DNA from: Pseudomonadota bacterium
GTDB taxonomy: Bacteria > Myxococcota > Bradymonadia > UBA4248
DNA: 21,387 bases
Direction: 5' to 3'
Assembly: GCA_017613855.1 (NCBI GenBank)
Contig: JAGACY010000148.1
Coordinates: forward strand, 1-21,387
Each line of letters opens with the position of its first letter. Within the stretch, counting starts at the first letter, position 1. Under the pieces are notes generated by a model. That model did not search any database and was not told where the DNA came from. It saw nothing but the letters and a program-made list of their open reading frames with translations. The position numbers and the translations under genes are program-made. Shown in pieces: positions 7,857 to 15,592 of the stretch.

Positions 7857-9065
7857 ATGCACTACAATCGTTTCCTTATTCTCCCACTCCTCCTGCTCAT
7901 TCTCGCCCAGGTTTCCTGCGGATCGAAAGATGGCACAAAATCAGCGACGAGCGAAGATGCCATAGAGCAGGAAGCAGAAGCCATTGCCGAAGCACCCAAA
8001 CTCCCGCCTCCCCCCGGGGAGCCGGGGCCTGTGCTTATCCGGCTCGAAAATCGCTTTCCGACTCAAATATTTGCAACCGCAGCCAACGAAAAATGGATTG
8101 CCATGGGGATACAGTCTGACATTCGTGACATAACACAATGTCCCGAAACAGAAATTCCCGTTTGCTTTGAAGGTGATGCCGTCATCGTCGAGCGTCTCAA
8201 TCCCAATAATCCGCTGCGCCTTAAACTGTATGAGTCCGACACACAATCGGGAAGCCGAATCGATGATGTGGCTGCTTCTTCGGACAGATTTGTTTTTGCC
8301 CTGAGTGAAGGACATTATGTCGGTGACACGAAAAAAAATCGCCTTGCCATTGTCGATGAGAAGGCAAAGCTTGAGCGTACACTTGACCTGATGTCCCCCC
8401 AATATGAGGTCACAAATACCGTTCTGGCCCCTTGGTCGGATGACCGCATTCTCGTCTGCTCTTCTATCGAGCCGACTTCCGGCTCACCGGGTATACGTTG
8501 TGATGCCCTCGAACCCAAAAGTGCCAAGCTGACACCCGTCATATCCATGAACATGCGGCAACCTGTTCGAAATCTGGATGTTGCCGTTTTGGGTGAGCAA
8601 GCCCTGCTGGTCTGGATCGATTCTGGGTTTGCCAAAGCAGTCCGACTGGATAAAACCGACGAGCCCCTCGTCCTTGGTCAATCGACAGCCCAGGAAGTTC
8701 ATGCAGCTGCCGGACTCAATGAATTTGCAGTCATCTGGCAGGGAGATGATGCCCAAATGCGCGTCGATCGCATTCCATACGGGCAATCACTCAAATCGCT
8801 CGAACGCAAAATGATTCTCCTCAATGGTCTCGACTACCGGACCGTAGGTGATTTGGTCGCCATTTCCAAGGGATATGTCTTCGCGTTCCGCCACCAGAAT
8901 ACTCAGCAAATGGCCCTAATTACCCCCGATTTTTCGGGATGGCACATTCTCGAAAACAGCAGCACCTGGCGATTTATGAGTGATTATGCCAGTTTGGATA
9001 TCCAGGAAGCCCATACCGGAAAAATCCTGTGGCAAACCGCCGAATCCCTCATTGGTCTGCAATAA
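7857..9065 (+). CDS. Putative lipoprotein, beta-rich, unknown function
   Basis: 402 residues. The N-terminus (MHYNRFLILPLLLLILAQVSC/GS) is a hydrophobic signal followed by a cysteine. The -3 Gln is unusual for a lipobox, but the overall shape fits a lipoprotein. Next come an acidic stretch and a proline run (LPPPPGEPGP, about 50-60), a typical surface linker. The rest is a series of short beta-type segments with recurring hydrophobic-Trp patterns (EKWIAMG, LLVWIDSG, FAVIWQGDD, GKILWQTAE), suggesting a propeller-like fold. Cysteines occur near 97 and 104 and again near 203 and 213, possible disulfides in the periplasm. No enzyme motif is recognised. There is no evident Shine-Dalgarno sequence: the right arm of the heptamer repeat lies just before the start, so translation may be weak or structured. 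The SPOR gene follows 83 bases later. Confidence 0.75.
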   Translation: MHYNRFLILPLLLLILAQVSCGSKDGTKSATSEDAIEQEAEAIAEAPKLPPPPGEPGPVLIRLENRFPTQIFATAANEKWIAMGIQSDIRDITQCPETEIPVCFEGDAVIVERLNPNNPLRLKLYESDTQSGSRIDDVAASSDRFVFALSEGHYVGDTKKNRLAIVDEKAKLERTLDLMSPQYEVTNTVLAPWSDDRILVCSSIEPTSGSPGIRCDALEPKSAKLTPVISMNMRQPVRNLDVAVLGEQALLVWIDSGFAKAVRLDKTDEPLVLGQSTAQEVHAAAGLNEFAVIWQGDDAQMRVDRIPYGQSLKSLERKMILLNGLDYRTVGDLVAISKGYVFAFRHQNTQQMALITPDFSGWHILENSSTWRFMSDYASLDIQEAHTGKILWQTAESLIGLQ

Positions 9066-9076
9066 CCTCTCAAATT

Positions 9077-9141
9077 TGCCTCCCCCCTCACTCCGGGTTA
9101 TATAGCCCCTCGTTGTTTTGATGTCGAAATCTGGGGAGGCA
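9077..9141 (+). promoter_or_regulatory. Inverted repeat masking the SPOR gene ribosome binding site
   Basis: TGCCTCCCC (9077-9085) is perfectly complementary to GGGGAGGCA (9133-9141), which contains the Shine-Dalgarno sequence of the gene starting at 9149. The 47-base loop holds a small GGGT/GCCC hairpin. In a read-through transcript the pairing would hide the ribosome binding site, a plausible translational switch. The upstream stop codon lies only 11 bases before the left arm, so ribosomes finishing the lipoprotein gene could disturb the pairing. Confidence 0.5.
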
Positions 9142-9148
9142 GGCATTC

Positions 9149-9706
9149 ATGAAGATGGGTAAACTGAGAGCATGGCGGATTCCTTTGATCGTTTTCTTAC
9201 TCGTATGCGCAGGCATCATTGCCTTCGGCGTCGTTCAGTTCTGGGCCAAGGGCCGTCTTCCTGAACCGGGAATTCTCGATCTCACACTCGCACAGTCAAT
9301 CCGCGAAGACACGACGCGTCGTCCCACGCTTCAGACACAGATTGACGAGCCCTATCACTACGATTTCTTTACTCTGCTCGACCAGCCCGTCCCGGTTCGC
9401 GCACTCTCCGAACTGGAACTCGAACAGAATCCCGCTCTGCGCGCCAAACAACGCCATAGCCTGAACAAACTCAACGGGAAATTCGCCATCCAGGTTTCAT
9501 CCTTTAAAACGGCATCGGATGCTCAAACCCTCGTGCGCCAACTCAATGTCCAGGGCTATCATGCCGTCGTCATGACCGAAACCGTCAATGGACAAGGTTG
9601 GTACCGCGTGCGCATCGATGGCGGTGCCAAACGCGAACAGGCCGAATCCCTCCAGGCCAATATCCAGAAAAAAACCGGCCTTAAAGGATTTGTGGTTTCC
9701 CTTTAA
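9149..9706 (+). CDS. SPOR-domain inner-membrane protein
   Basis: 185 residues: a short cytoplasmic basic start, one membrane segment (about 11-31, IPLIVFLLVCAGIIAFGVV), a periplasmic linker and a C-terminal SPOR domain (about 111-185: FAIQVSSFKTASDAQTLV, then GWYRVRIDGG and LKGFVVSL). SPOR domains bind denuded glycan strands of septal peptidoglycan, and this single-pass layout is like FtsN/DedD-type division proteins. The role at the division site is inferred from the fold, and no specific orthologue is claimed. ATG 9149 is preceded by a strong GGGGAGG (9133-9139); ATG 9155 is a less likely alternative. The strong ribosome binding site can pair with an upstream segment. The gene ends at a pair of palindromes shared with the convergent sigma-factor gene. 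Confidence 0.9.
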   Translation: MKMGKLRAWRIPLIVFLLVCAGIIAFGVVQFWAKGRLPEPGILDLTLAQSIREDTTRRPTLQTQIDEPYHYDFFTLLDQPVPVRALSELELEQNPALRAKQRHSLNKLNGKFAIQVSSFKTASDAQTLVRQLNVQGYHAVVMTETVNGQGWYRVRIDGGAKREQAESLQANIQKKTGLKGFVVSL

Positions 9707-9748
9707 AATATTGTCGTTTCTCTAAGATGGAGAATCGATGCGGTGAGC

Positions 9749-9787
9749 GGCTTGCTATTGGCCTTTTTAAGGCCAATACGCAACGCC
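9749..9787 (+). repeat. Two-tier TAT/ATAC palindrome
   Basis: Outer arms GGC-TTGC and GCAA-C-GCC, inner arms TATTGGCC and GGCCAATA, unpaired C at 9779 and 9784, seven-base loop TTTTTAA. It is a longer member of the palindrome family, directly beside the terminator at 9788. Confidence 0.65.
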
Positions 9788-9824
9788 AAAAGGCCTATTG
9801 CCTGCGGCAATACGGCCTTTTTTT
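9788..9824 (+). terminator. Intrinsic terminator between convergent SPOR and sigma genes
   Basis: AAAAGGCC-TATTGCC, loop TGC, GGCAATA-C-GGCC, then seven Ts (9818-9824). Strong stem with the family's single unpaired C (9813). It ends the SPOR transcript. With AAAA on the other side it may also stop the sigma-factor transcript coming from the right. Confidence 0.8.
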
Positions 9825-9849
9825 CGTTTTTGGGATCATGCAAAAACAA

Positions 9850-9877
9850 GTAGAGACGTGCCGCAACACGTCTCTAC
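9850..9877. repeat. TAGAGAC-type palindrome, intergenic
   Basis: GTAGAGACGTG (9850-9860), loop CCGCAA, CACGTCTCTAC (9867-9877): an 11-base perfect inverted repeat. It shares TAGAGAC/GTCTCTA with the element at 268-290. Such palindromes recur in other bacterial genomes; mobility is not shown here. Confidence 0.7.
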
Positions 9878-9903
9878 AGGAAAATACCATTTCAACGGAA
9901 ATC

Positions 9904-11388
9904 TTAGAATAACGCCAAATCACAGTTCATGGCAGGTGCATGAAGTTTTTCAATCGCGCGGGCTTCAATCTGACGAATGCGTTCGCGAGTCAGGCTGAAT
10001 TCACGACCGACTTCCTCGAGGGTCGCATTGTCGGTTTCACCGATGCCAAAACGGAGTCTCAAAATGCGCTCTTCTCTCGGTGTCAGAGTCGAAAGAACCT
10101 TCGAAAGCTCATCGCTGAGAGCTGCTTCCGAAAGATAATCGATCTGATTGGGAGAAGTAGAATCCTCAATGAAATCGCCGAGGGGCGTTTCCTCATCCTC
10201 GCCAATGGGGGTATCGAGAGAAACGGTCGAACGCGAAATGTCGAGCATTTTTTCGACGTATGATTCATCCATGTCGAGTTTTTCGGCTAGTTCTGCTGTC
10301 GAAGGTGTACGGCCAAGGCTCTGCTCAAGGCTGCGGGAAGTACGGATAATGCGGTTGATGATTTCCACCAGATGAACAGGAACGCGAACAGTCCTGGACT
10401 GATCTGCATAGGCACGGGTCACGCTCTGCTTGATCCACCAGGTAGCATACGTCGAGAATTTGTGGCCGCGTTTATAATCAAATTTTTCGACGGCACGCAT
10501 CAACCCGATATTCCCTTCCTGAATGAGATCCAACAAAAGCATTCCGCGTCTGCGAGCATAACGTTTCGAAACGAGCACCACCAGACGAAGGTTGGCTTCG
10601 ATCATAATCGAACGGGCATGCTCATAACGCGCATTCTGCGTTTCGATTTCCAGCATCGTTTCTTCAAAATCACTGACATCCTCACCAGTCTGTGCTTTTA
10701 CCGCTTCGCGAGCCTGCATATAAGCAGAATAGATAGCATTGTAGCGTGCAAACTGGTTGTCACACACGATAAAACGGCATTTCTTGTGTGCGGCATACTT
10801 CTTTAAGTTGTCCGACAGCTGCTTGCCGGTCACTCCTAAAGTACTGCACAGTTCAATCCACTGAGCGCGGGCTTTCATTAAAGATGCCGACATCGACTGA
10901 AGGGCATGCACCACGCTTAAAATGTAATCCATTCCCAAATCGAGGCTCTGCATCGTCTCAAGAATTTCACGACGATCCTTCGCATCGTGCAGATTGGCAT
11001 GGCTTAAAAGAGCCGAAAGCTTCTCAAAACCGTGAATAATAGATTCACTCGATTCCTCGCGTTCATCATCTTCCATCTGACGATGGCCAATGATGTCTTT
11101 CAGCTTAAGATCACCCCGGCAAAAAGCAGAAACCTGATCAATGATCATCGAAATGCCTGGCTTGGTATGAAAAACAGCCATCATCATCTTTTCGCGGGCA
11201 TCATCCATCTCAAATCCCCAGTGTTCTTCGTCTTCTTTCGAAAGCAATGGAACACTGTTAATGTGCTGTAAATAGTACTTCTCAGAATCAAAGTCAGAAG
11301 TCATGTCTTTAGATGCGCGCTCTGCAATATCACGTGCCATGTCTTCCCAGGATTCTTCGGATTGATATTGTTTTTGTGCCTGTGTCAT
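9904..11388 (-). CDS. RpoD/SigA-like sigma-70 factor
   Basis: 494 residues. The chosen ATG (11386-11388) is preceded by GAGGAAAACACA, a good Shine-Dalgarno; the longer frame to 11466 has none. Domains in order: region 1.2 (about 36-70), a long non-conserved insert (about 71-255), region 2 with [34 protein letters not shown] and [19 protein letters not shown] (255-330), region 3 ([12 protein letters not shown] to about 412), and region 4 with [14 protein letters not shown] and the helix-turn-helix [20 protein letters not shown] (456-475). Gln and Thr in the 2.4 QSVT segment suggest TATAAT-type -10 recognition. Compared with typical RpoD there is no acidic region 1.1, and the tail ends in [13 protein letters not shown] rather than a basic LR...SRK tail. 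It could be the primary sigma factor or a group 2 paralogue; the window does not decide. It is transcribed convergently to the SPOR gene and divergently from the CheA-like gene. Confidence 0.93.
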   Translation of the reverse strand: MTQAQKQYQSEESWEDMARDIAERASKDMTSDFDSEKYYLQHINSVPLLSKEDEEHWGFEMDDAREKMMMAVFHTKPGISMIIDQVSAFCRGDLKLKDIIGHRQMEDDEREESSESIIHGFEKLSALLSHANLHDAKDRREILETMQSLDLGMDYILSVVHALQSMSASLMKARAQWIELCSTLGVTGKQLSDNLKKYAAHKKCRFIVCDNQFARYNAIYSAYMQAREAVKAQTGEDVSDFEETMLEIETQNARYEHARSIMIEANLRLVVLVSKRYARRRGMLLLDLIQEGNIGLMRAVEKFDYKRGHKFSTYATWWIKQSVTRAYADQSRTVRVPVHLVEIINRIIRTSRSLEQSLGRTPSTAELAEKLDMDESYVEKMLDISRSTVSLDTPIGEDEETPLGDFIEDSTSPNQIDYLSEAALSDELSKVLSTLTPREERILRLRFGIGETDNATLEEVGREFSLTRERIRQIEARAIEKLHAPAMNCDLALF

Positions 11389-11588
11389 TGTGTTTTCCTC
11401 TTCATTCCCCGAGAGTTGCCCCAGTGCATGAATTACGTCCCCGAACACATCCGAGACGCGAAACACGACAAACGCAAATTCAAAACCAACTTGAAATAAT
11501 TTTACAAACCGTTGATTTTAAAGAAGAAAACAACGACGCGCTGCGTAATTACACCCAAACAAGTTATGACTATTTCGTCATACCTAAA

Positions 11589-11620
11589 AAAAATCTTGTC
11601 AAGATCTTGACAAGATTTTT
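11589..11620. promoter_or_regulatory. 32-base perfect palindrome, possible operator
   Basis: Perfect dyad centred on AGATCT, core TTGTCAAGATCTTGACAA, flanked by A5/T5. It lies about 200 bases upstream of the sigma-factor start and 400 bases before the plus-strand gene. No gene ends here, so a terminator makes little sense even though the hairpin would end in Ts. Each arm includes TTGACA (a consensus -35) facing outward, but no -10 box lies at the right spacing on either side. A binding site for a dimeric regulator is the best guess. Confidence 0.55.
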
Positions 11621-11730
11621 CTAAATTCTTTTTGAAAGACGCCAAAATTTTAAAAATCAAGGGGTAAATCAAAAAAAAATGCACTGCGACAAAAAAGTCA
11701 TAGTTTTATTCTCATTCGGAATTGTTTTCT

Positions 11731-11762
11731 AATTCGCAATTCGCAATGCGCAATGCGCAATT
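11731..11762. repeat. Heptamer repeat array, single arm
   Basis: AATTCGC twice, AATGCGC twice, then AATT. It is related to the AATGCGG/AATTCGG arrays at 64-186 and 7706-7849 but lacks a full inverted partner; only a CATTCGGAATT fragment (11713-11723) precedes it. Confidence 0.7.
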
Positions 11763-11837
11763 GAAATGCAAAACCAGAGGACAACTCTGAAGCTAAAATA
11801 ACGATCATTCTTTAGGAAAAACCTTGAGCCCCCACTA

Positions 11838-11858
11838 ACTGCTCACTGCTCACTACTC
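11838..11858. repeat. Short 7-base tandem repeat
   Basis: ACTGCTC, ACTGCTC, ACTACTC. The period matches the other intergenic arrays but the sequence is unrelated. Confidence 0.55.
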
Positions 11859-12018
11859 ACGCATGAGGCTAGCGCCAATCCGTTTGCCAAAGAACGCAGA
11901 ATCCCCAAACGTAATTTCTAAAGCACCTTCATGTTATTGTTCAAATTAATCATAAAATGTGGCATAAGAGCGGCGCATTTTTATGCACGCACAGGGCGTG
12001 TCACAGAGGTTACGGATT

Positions 12019-15000
12019 ATGGCAAAAATGGACGATGTTAAGCCGGTATCAAGCGGGTACGATTTCGGTGATGACTGGCTGGGTGAGCTTGAAGATGCCC
12101 TGGAATTTGACGATAAAAATGAAGACAAAAGGGACGAAAAAGTAACTCCTGATGATTCTTCCAATCCAGATCAGTTGGATGATATGGAAGTCATTGAACT
12201 CTCGGAAGATGATTATACGAGCGAAAATGACGTCGATCTAGGCGATGAATTATTCGAAAGCATGCCCGAAATTGAAATGGATCTGGCTTTCGATGCAGAA
12301 GACAATCTCAACGTGCCATTTGAAGATGTTCCCGCCCCCCCGCAGCCTCCCCGACAGGATTATCAGGACATTCCTCTCTCAATAGAAACTGATCCTGAAA
12401 AAGAATCCGAAGATGTATTAACCGATCAGGATATCGAAGTTTCTTTGGATACTTCGCCCGACATCCCCATGTCTGTTGATACGGAAATCGAGCATGAAAC
12501 CATCCGATCCGTTGTGACACAAACGCTCGATATCGAAGAACTCAGACGTGAAGTCGGCAAGCACACAGAAACACCCAGCGGTGAACATACCAGTGCCGAT
12601 CCCCTTAAGGATCCTCAGCTTTGGCAATTCGTTTCGCTCATCATCATGCATCTGTTCGATGATCTCGAACTCATGCTCATCCAAAAACAGAATGATGAAG
12701 CATGCGATTTAATGAAACAACTCAACCGTCTGTCCAATATTCTGGCTTTTGCTGGTCTGGATGAGCACCTCCCGCTCATCGCCTATATTGGCAATTTCCT
12801 TCCGCTTTCTTTCACGGAAGTCGGCATTGGCGAGCATTCTGAGCGCAAATTTGACCCGCTCAAAATGCGGCATTTCATCGAAAAGAGTAATGAGTTTCTC
12901 AATTGTCTCGTTCATCTGTTAACCTGTTTGGCATCGCGTGCTGTTGGATTCGATACCTCACGGTTTACAAACACACTTGAAGAACTCTACCGGACACTCG
13001 ATCTCAAACCGGGACTTCCATCTATCGAAGCGCCGCTTGCGCTTACCGACAACGTCAATCCCCATGAACTGACATCAAGAACAGTCAACAAACTCGCCCG
13101 TACACTCGAAGCCCTCGTTACAGAATCTCTCCATTATGTAGAATCTGCCGTCAATTACGGTTATAGCAGCGGGTATGCGGATGCCGCCAAAAGCTTAAAC
13201 ATGGCGACCCAGGTCGCACGCGAATATAAACTGGATGACATCGAAAATGCCACCGGACGTCTCTTCCTCAAACTCAAAGATTGCCGTCTGACAAGTCCCC
13301 TGCCCGATGCTGTCCTCGAAGACTACAGCGCCGTCTGCGATTTGCTTGAATCCCATTTTGTAAAACAAATCACAGAAAAGAAACTCAAACACCTTAAAAC
13401 GCTGCTCACTAAATTTAACAACAAGGATATCAAAGAAACCAATATCCCGTTCAGCATACGCTGGAAAAGCTTTATCAAACAAGCCACCCCGCTGTTTGTG
13501 CTCGATCATGTGAAATACTCGGAACTCAGACAACGCGGGCAGGCTATCATTGAATCTGCCAAAACCCACAATATCCAGTGGATTACCAAAACCTTCGAGC
13601 ATATCGAGCATTTGTGGGATATTTACGAAGATTCCTGTGCCGAAGCGCTCATTTCCCTCATTCAGGAATTGCAGGGATTCCCGGCCGATGACGTTGAAGA
13701 AGCAGATGTTGAAAACCTCAACCATGAACGCCTTCAGATACTCTTCGCACGCAAACATGATTCAAAGCCCACATCTACATACGCACTTGTGCGACTGGCA
13801 CAGCAGCTCACCGAATCACTCCAGCAGAACCTCGAAAATCTGGCTCAGATTTCATCTGCACAAATACAGGATCTGCTCATCGACGCCCGACAGGTTCACT
13901 GCCATGCCATAGCCCGTACCTGCGAAGTCCTGCTTACCCTTCTCGAACGCGTACCTCAAAATGCCGTCGATAATTCCGCCATTCCGGAATCTGTCTTCAA
14001 CGCCATGTATTTCACGACAGAGCTGCTTCAATCCATCTGTGCACGCCTGTCGATCGATCTGGAACATAACCCCGATGCGCCTTCGATCACTTCACGCTAT
14101 CTATTTTATAATGTCCTGAACACACTTTACCAGACGCCGGGACAGCCACGTGACAGTGTCACCTGGTTCATTGCAAAACGACTTAACCAAATATTATCCG
14201 AACTTCAGCTCGTATGGGACAATTCCTCAACGCCCACCTCGACTGAATATTACATCTCACTCATCAAGACGCTCCTGCATCTGACGACAATCTGTGAGAT
14301 GAATGACGCAAGCCGCCTGCTCAGCACCCATCTCGATGAAATCCCAAAAGCAGATTTCATCAACACCGACAATCGGTCCATGAACCGTGCATGCATGCGC
14401 GTTGTACGATCCATCGAAGAGACCTGCCCACACGTCCATGCAACACCAGGATCCGAACAGATCGAGGTCTTCTTTGCCAAACTGATTACCGCCTTTAACC
14501 AGTTGCTGTCATCGCAGGACATTCAGGCACCCGACGATATTCGTTCTGAGATTTCCCGCATCGAATCCCGCATTTCTGTCCTCGGAATGACGACGAATTT
14601 CCCATCGGCCATTGCATTGCTCTATGAGCTTCATCACCTGTCTTATCTCGAAGATATTGGCCGCCCGACTGTCGAAGATTTCCTCTACGAACTCATCAAT
14701 GTCGCCAACAATGTTTCCCCCGAATGGAACCAGCCTCGCGAAGCTGATCTCGAATTCGTCAAGACCGCAATCGCCATTCCAATGCCATTCTACCAGGAAA
14801 TCATCGAGTCTGTGACCGTCATCCGCGATGCACTGATACTGCACAAACAAGAGGATCCCATCGCATGGGAGCGCGCTGATATGCTCTATCACAGCGTGCA
14901 TAACCTCATTAATTATGTCCCAAACAGTCTCCAGATCGTTTCACAAAATGCCCAGAACCGATGCCGTTATCTCAAGAAAAATATCACGATCGACATCGAT

Positions 15001-15435
15001 ACCAATGGTTATCCCAACCCGGAGGATATCCCCAAAGACTCCGTTCGCGCCATCGCCTCCGTTGCATTTATCACGATCATCGACAAACTCCTCGAAATGA
15101 TCATCGACAATGCATTCGCCTCTACCAACACCAATAGCCGCATTACCATCGTACTGCATCCTTTTGTCAATGAACTCTCCGTTTCCATACTCCATAACGG
15201 AAGCAAACTGACTTTGGATGAATTCCTCGATCAGCTGTCCAGAGTCAACATCATGCCGGCATCCGACGAAAATCTCCTCGATTTACTCGTCAGTGCCAAA
15301 CTCCTCTCTGAAAGCTATCCGCCTGTCAATGCACTGGCTTATATTTTACCCATCCTGAGACAGTTTGACGGTGTGCTTGAACCGGCAAAAGATAATTCCG
15401 GACTGATGCGGTTCTATTTGAGTTTTAAATTCTGA
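12019..15435 (+). CDS. Large degenerate CheA-like multi-HPt protein (putative pseudokinase)
   Basis: 1138 residues, cytoplasmic (no signal or membrane segment). ATG 12019 has AGAGG at 12005-12009; an in-frame ATG at 11983 lacks one. Residues 1-190 are acidic and low-complexity with a PAPPQPP run. Helical bundles follow. Several have the HPt outline (helix, H-x-L-K position, small residues, Gly-Leu, helix), but Asn replaces His in two: LNRLSNILAFAGLDEHLP (Asn236) and LNMATQVAREYKLDDIENA (Asn394). His remains at LLHLTTICEMND (754) and ELHHLSYLEDIG (872/873). The end resembles the CheA dimerisation/ATPase part: NRCRYLKKNITIDIDTNG, then LLEMIIDNAFAS (N-box DNA at 1030-1032) and ILHNG (1059-1061) where a DxGxG box belongs. 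The glycine-rich ATP lid is missing. No CheW-like, P2 or receiver domain is seen. I infer a non-catalytic scaffold related to chemotaxis or gliding kinases. The similarity is by eye and the assignment is tentative. It ends at two palindromes. Confidence 0.6.
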   Translation: MAKMDDVKPVSSGYDFGDDWLGELEDALEFDDKNEDKRDEKVTPDDSSNPDQLDDMEVIELSEDDYTSENDVDLGDELFESMPEIEMDLAFDAEDNLNVPFEDVPAPPQPPRQDYQDIPLSIETDPEKESEDVLTDQDIEVSLDTSPDIPMSVDTEIEHETIRSVVTQTLDIEELRREVGKHTETPSGEHTSADPLKDPQLWQFVSLIIMHLFDDLELMLIQKQNDEACDLMKQLNRLSNILAFAGLDEHLPLIAYIGNFLPLSFTEVGIGEHSERKFDPLKMRHFIEKSNEFLNCLVHLLTCLASRAVGFDTSRFTNTLEELYRTLDLKPGLPSIEAPLALTDNVNPHELTSRTVNKLARTLEALVTESLHYVESAVNYGYSSGYADAAKSLNMATQVAREYKLDDIENATGRLFLKLKDCRLTSPLPDAVLEDYSAVCDLLESHFVKQITEKKLKHLKTLLTKFNNKDIKETNIPFSIRWKSFIKQATPLFVLDHVKYSELRQRGQAIIESAKTHNIQWITKTFEHIEHLWDIYEDSCAEALISLIQELQGFPADDVEEADVENLNHERLQILFARKHDSKPTSTYALVRLAQQLTESLQQNLENLAQISSAQIQDLLIDARQVHCHAIARTCEVLLTLLERVPQNAVDNSAIPESVFNAMYFTTELLQSICARLSIDLEHNPDAPSITSRYLFYNVLNTLYQTPGQPRDSVTWFIAKRLNQILSELQLVWDNSSTPTSTEYYISLIKTLLHLTTICEMNDASRLLSTHLDEIPKADFINTDNRSMNRACMRVVRSIEETCPHVHATPGSEQIEVFFAKLITAFNQLLSSQDIQAPDDIRSEISRIESRISVLGMTTNFPSAIALLYELHHLSYLEDIGRPTVEDFLYELINVANNVSPEWNQPREADLEFVKTAIAIPMPFYQEIIESVTVIRDALILHKQEDPIAWERADMLYHSVHNLINYVPNSLQIVSQNAQNRCRYLKKNITIDIDTNGYPNPEDIPKDSVRAIASVAFITIIDKLLEMIIDNAFASTNTNSRITIVLHPFVNELSVSILHNGSKLTLDEFLDQLSRVNIMPASDENLLDLLVSAKLLSESYPPVNALAYILPILRQFDGVLEPAKDNSGLMRFYLSFKF

Positions 15436-15445
15436 TGAATGGAGA

Positions 15446-15478
15446 ATGGCTTTTGTGCCTGACGGCACAATACGCCAT
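15446..15478 (+). repeat. TAT/ATAC-family palindrome after the CheA-like gene
   Basis: Outer arms ATGGC/GCCAT, inner arms TTTTGTGCC/GGCACAATA with one T-T mismatch, loop TGAC, unpaired C at 15473. It comes just before a T-run terminator of the same family. Confidence 0.6.
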
Positions 15479-15482
15479 CCTC

Positions 15483-15519
15483 TTTTGGCCTATCGCTGCG
15501 CGATACGGCCAAATTTTTT
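15483..15519 (+). terminator. Intrinsic terminator after the CheA-like gene
   Basis: TTTTGGCC-TATCGC, loop TGC, GCGATA-C-GGCCAAA, then six Ts (15514-15519). It is a family palindrome with a strong stem and should separate the CheA-like gene from the ABC operon. Confidence 0.8.
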
Positions 15520-15521
15520 AT

Positions 15522-15561
15522 ATGCCGCATAACCTATCCGGCGGCATCCATCTTATGCCGC
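15522..15561 (+). promoter_or_regulatory. Mutually exclusive hairpins in the ABC operon leader
   Basis: ATGCCGC (15522-15528), GCGGCAT (15541-15547) and ATGCCGC (15555-15561): the middle segment can pair with either flank but not both. The layout recalls attenuator or leader switches. It lies 31 bases before the ABC ATPase start. No promoter is obvious between it and the terminator at 15519. Confidence 0.45.
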
Positions 15562-15592
15562 TTGTGATCATGCGCGCCTGCAAATCACGAAT

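Larger units (their letters stand above)
11389..12018. other. 630-base divergent intergenic region
   Basis: It contains the sigma-factor ribosome binding site, a 32-base perfect palindrome (11589-11620), A-rich sequence, a heptamer array (11731-11762) and another 7-base repeat (ACTGCTC twice then ACTACTC, 11838-11858). TAAAAT (11953-11958) could be a -10 box for the plus-strand gene but has no good -35. Short open frames here have no ribosome binding site or recognisable product. Both divergent promoters must lie here, but I cannot place them with confidence. Confidence 0.6.

Noticed and set aside
9727..9912. Short open frame of 61 codons between the SPOR and sigma genes
   Set aside because: It runs through the palindromes and terminator, with no ribosome binding site.
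11389..11466. Longer start for the sigma factor
   Set aside because: The ATG at 11388 has a clear GAGG, and the extension shows no sigma-family similarity.
13195..13758. 187-codon minus-strand open frame inside the CheA-like gene
   Set aside because: Antisense shadow with no ribosome binding site or known motif.
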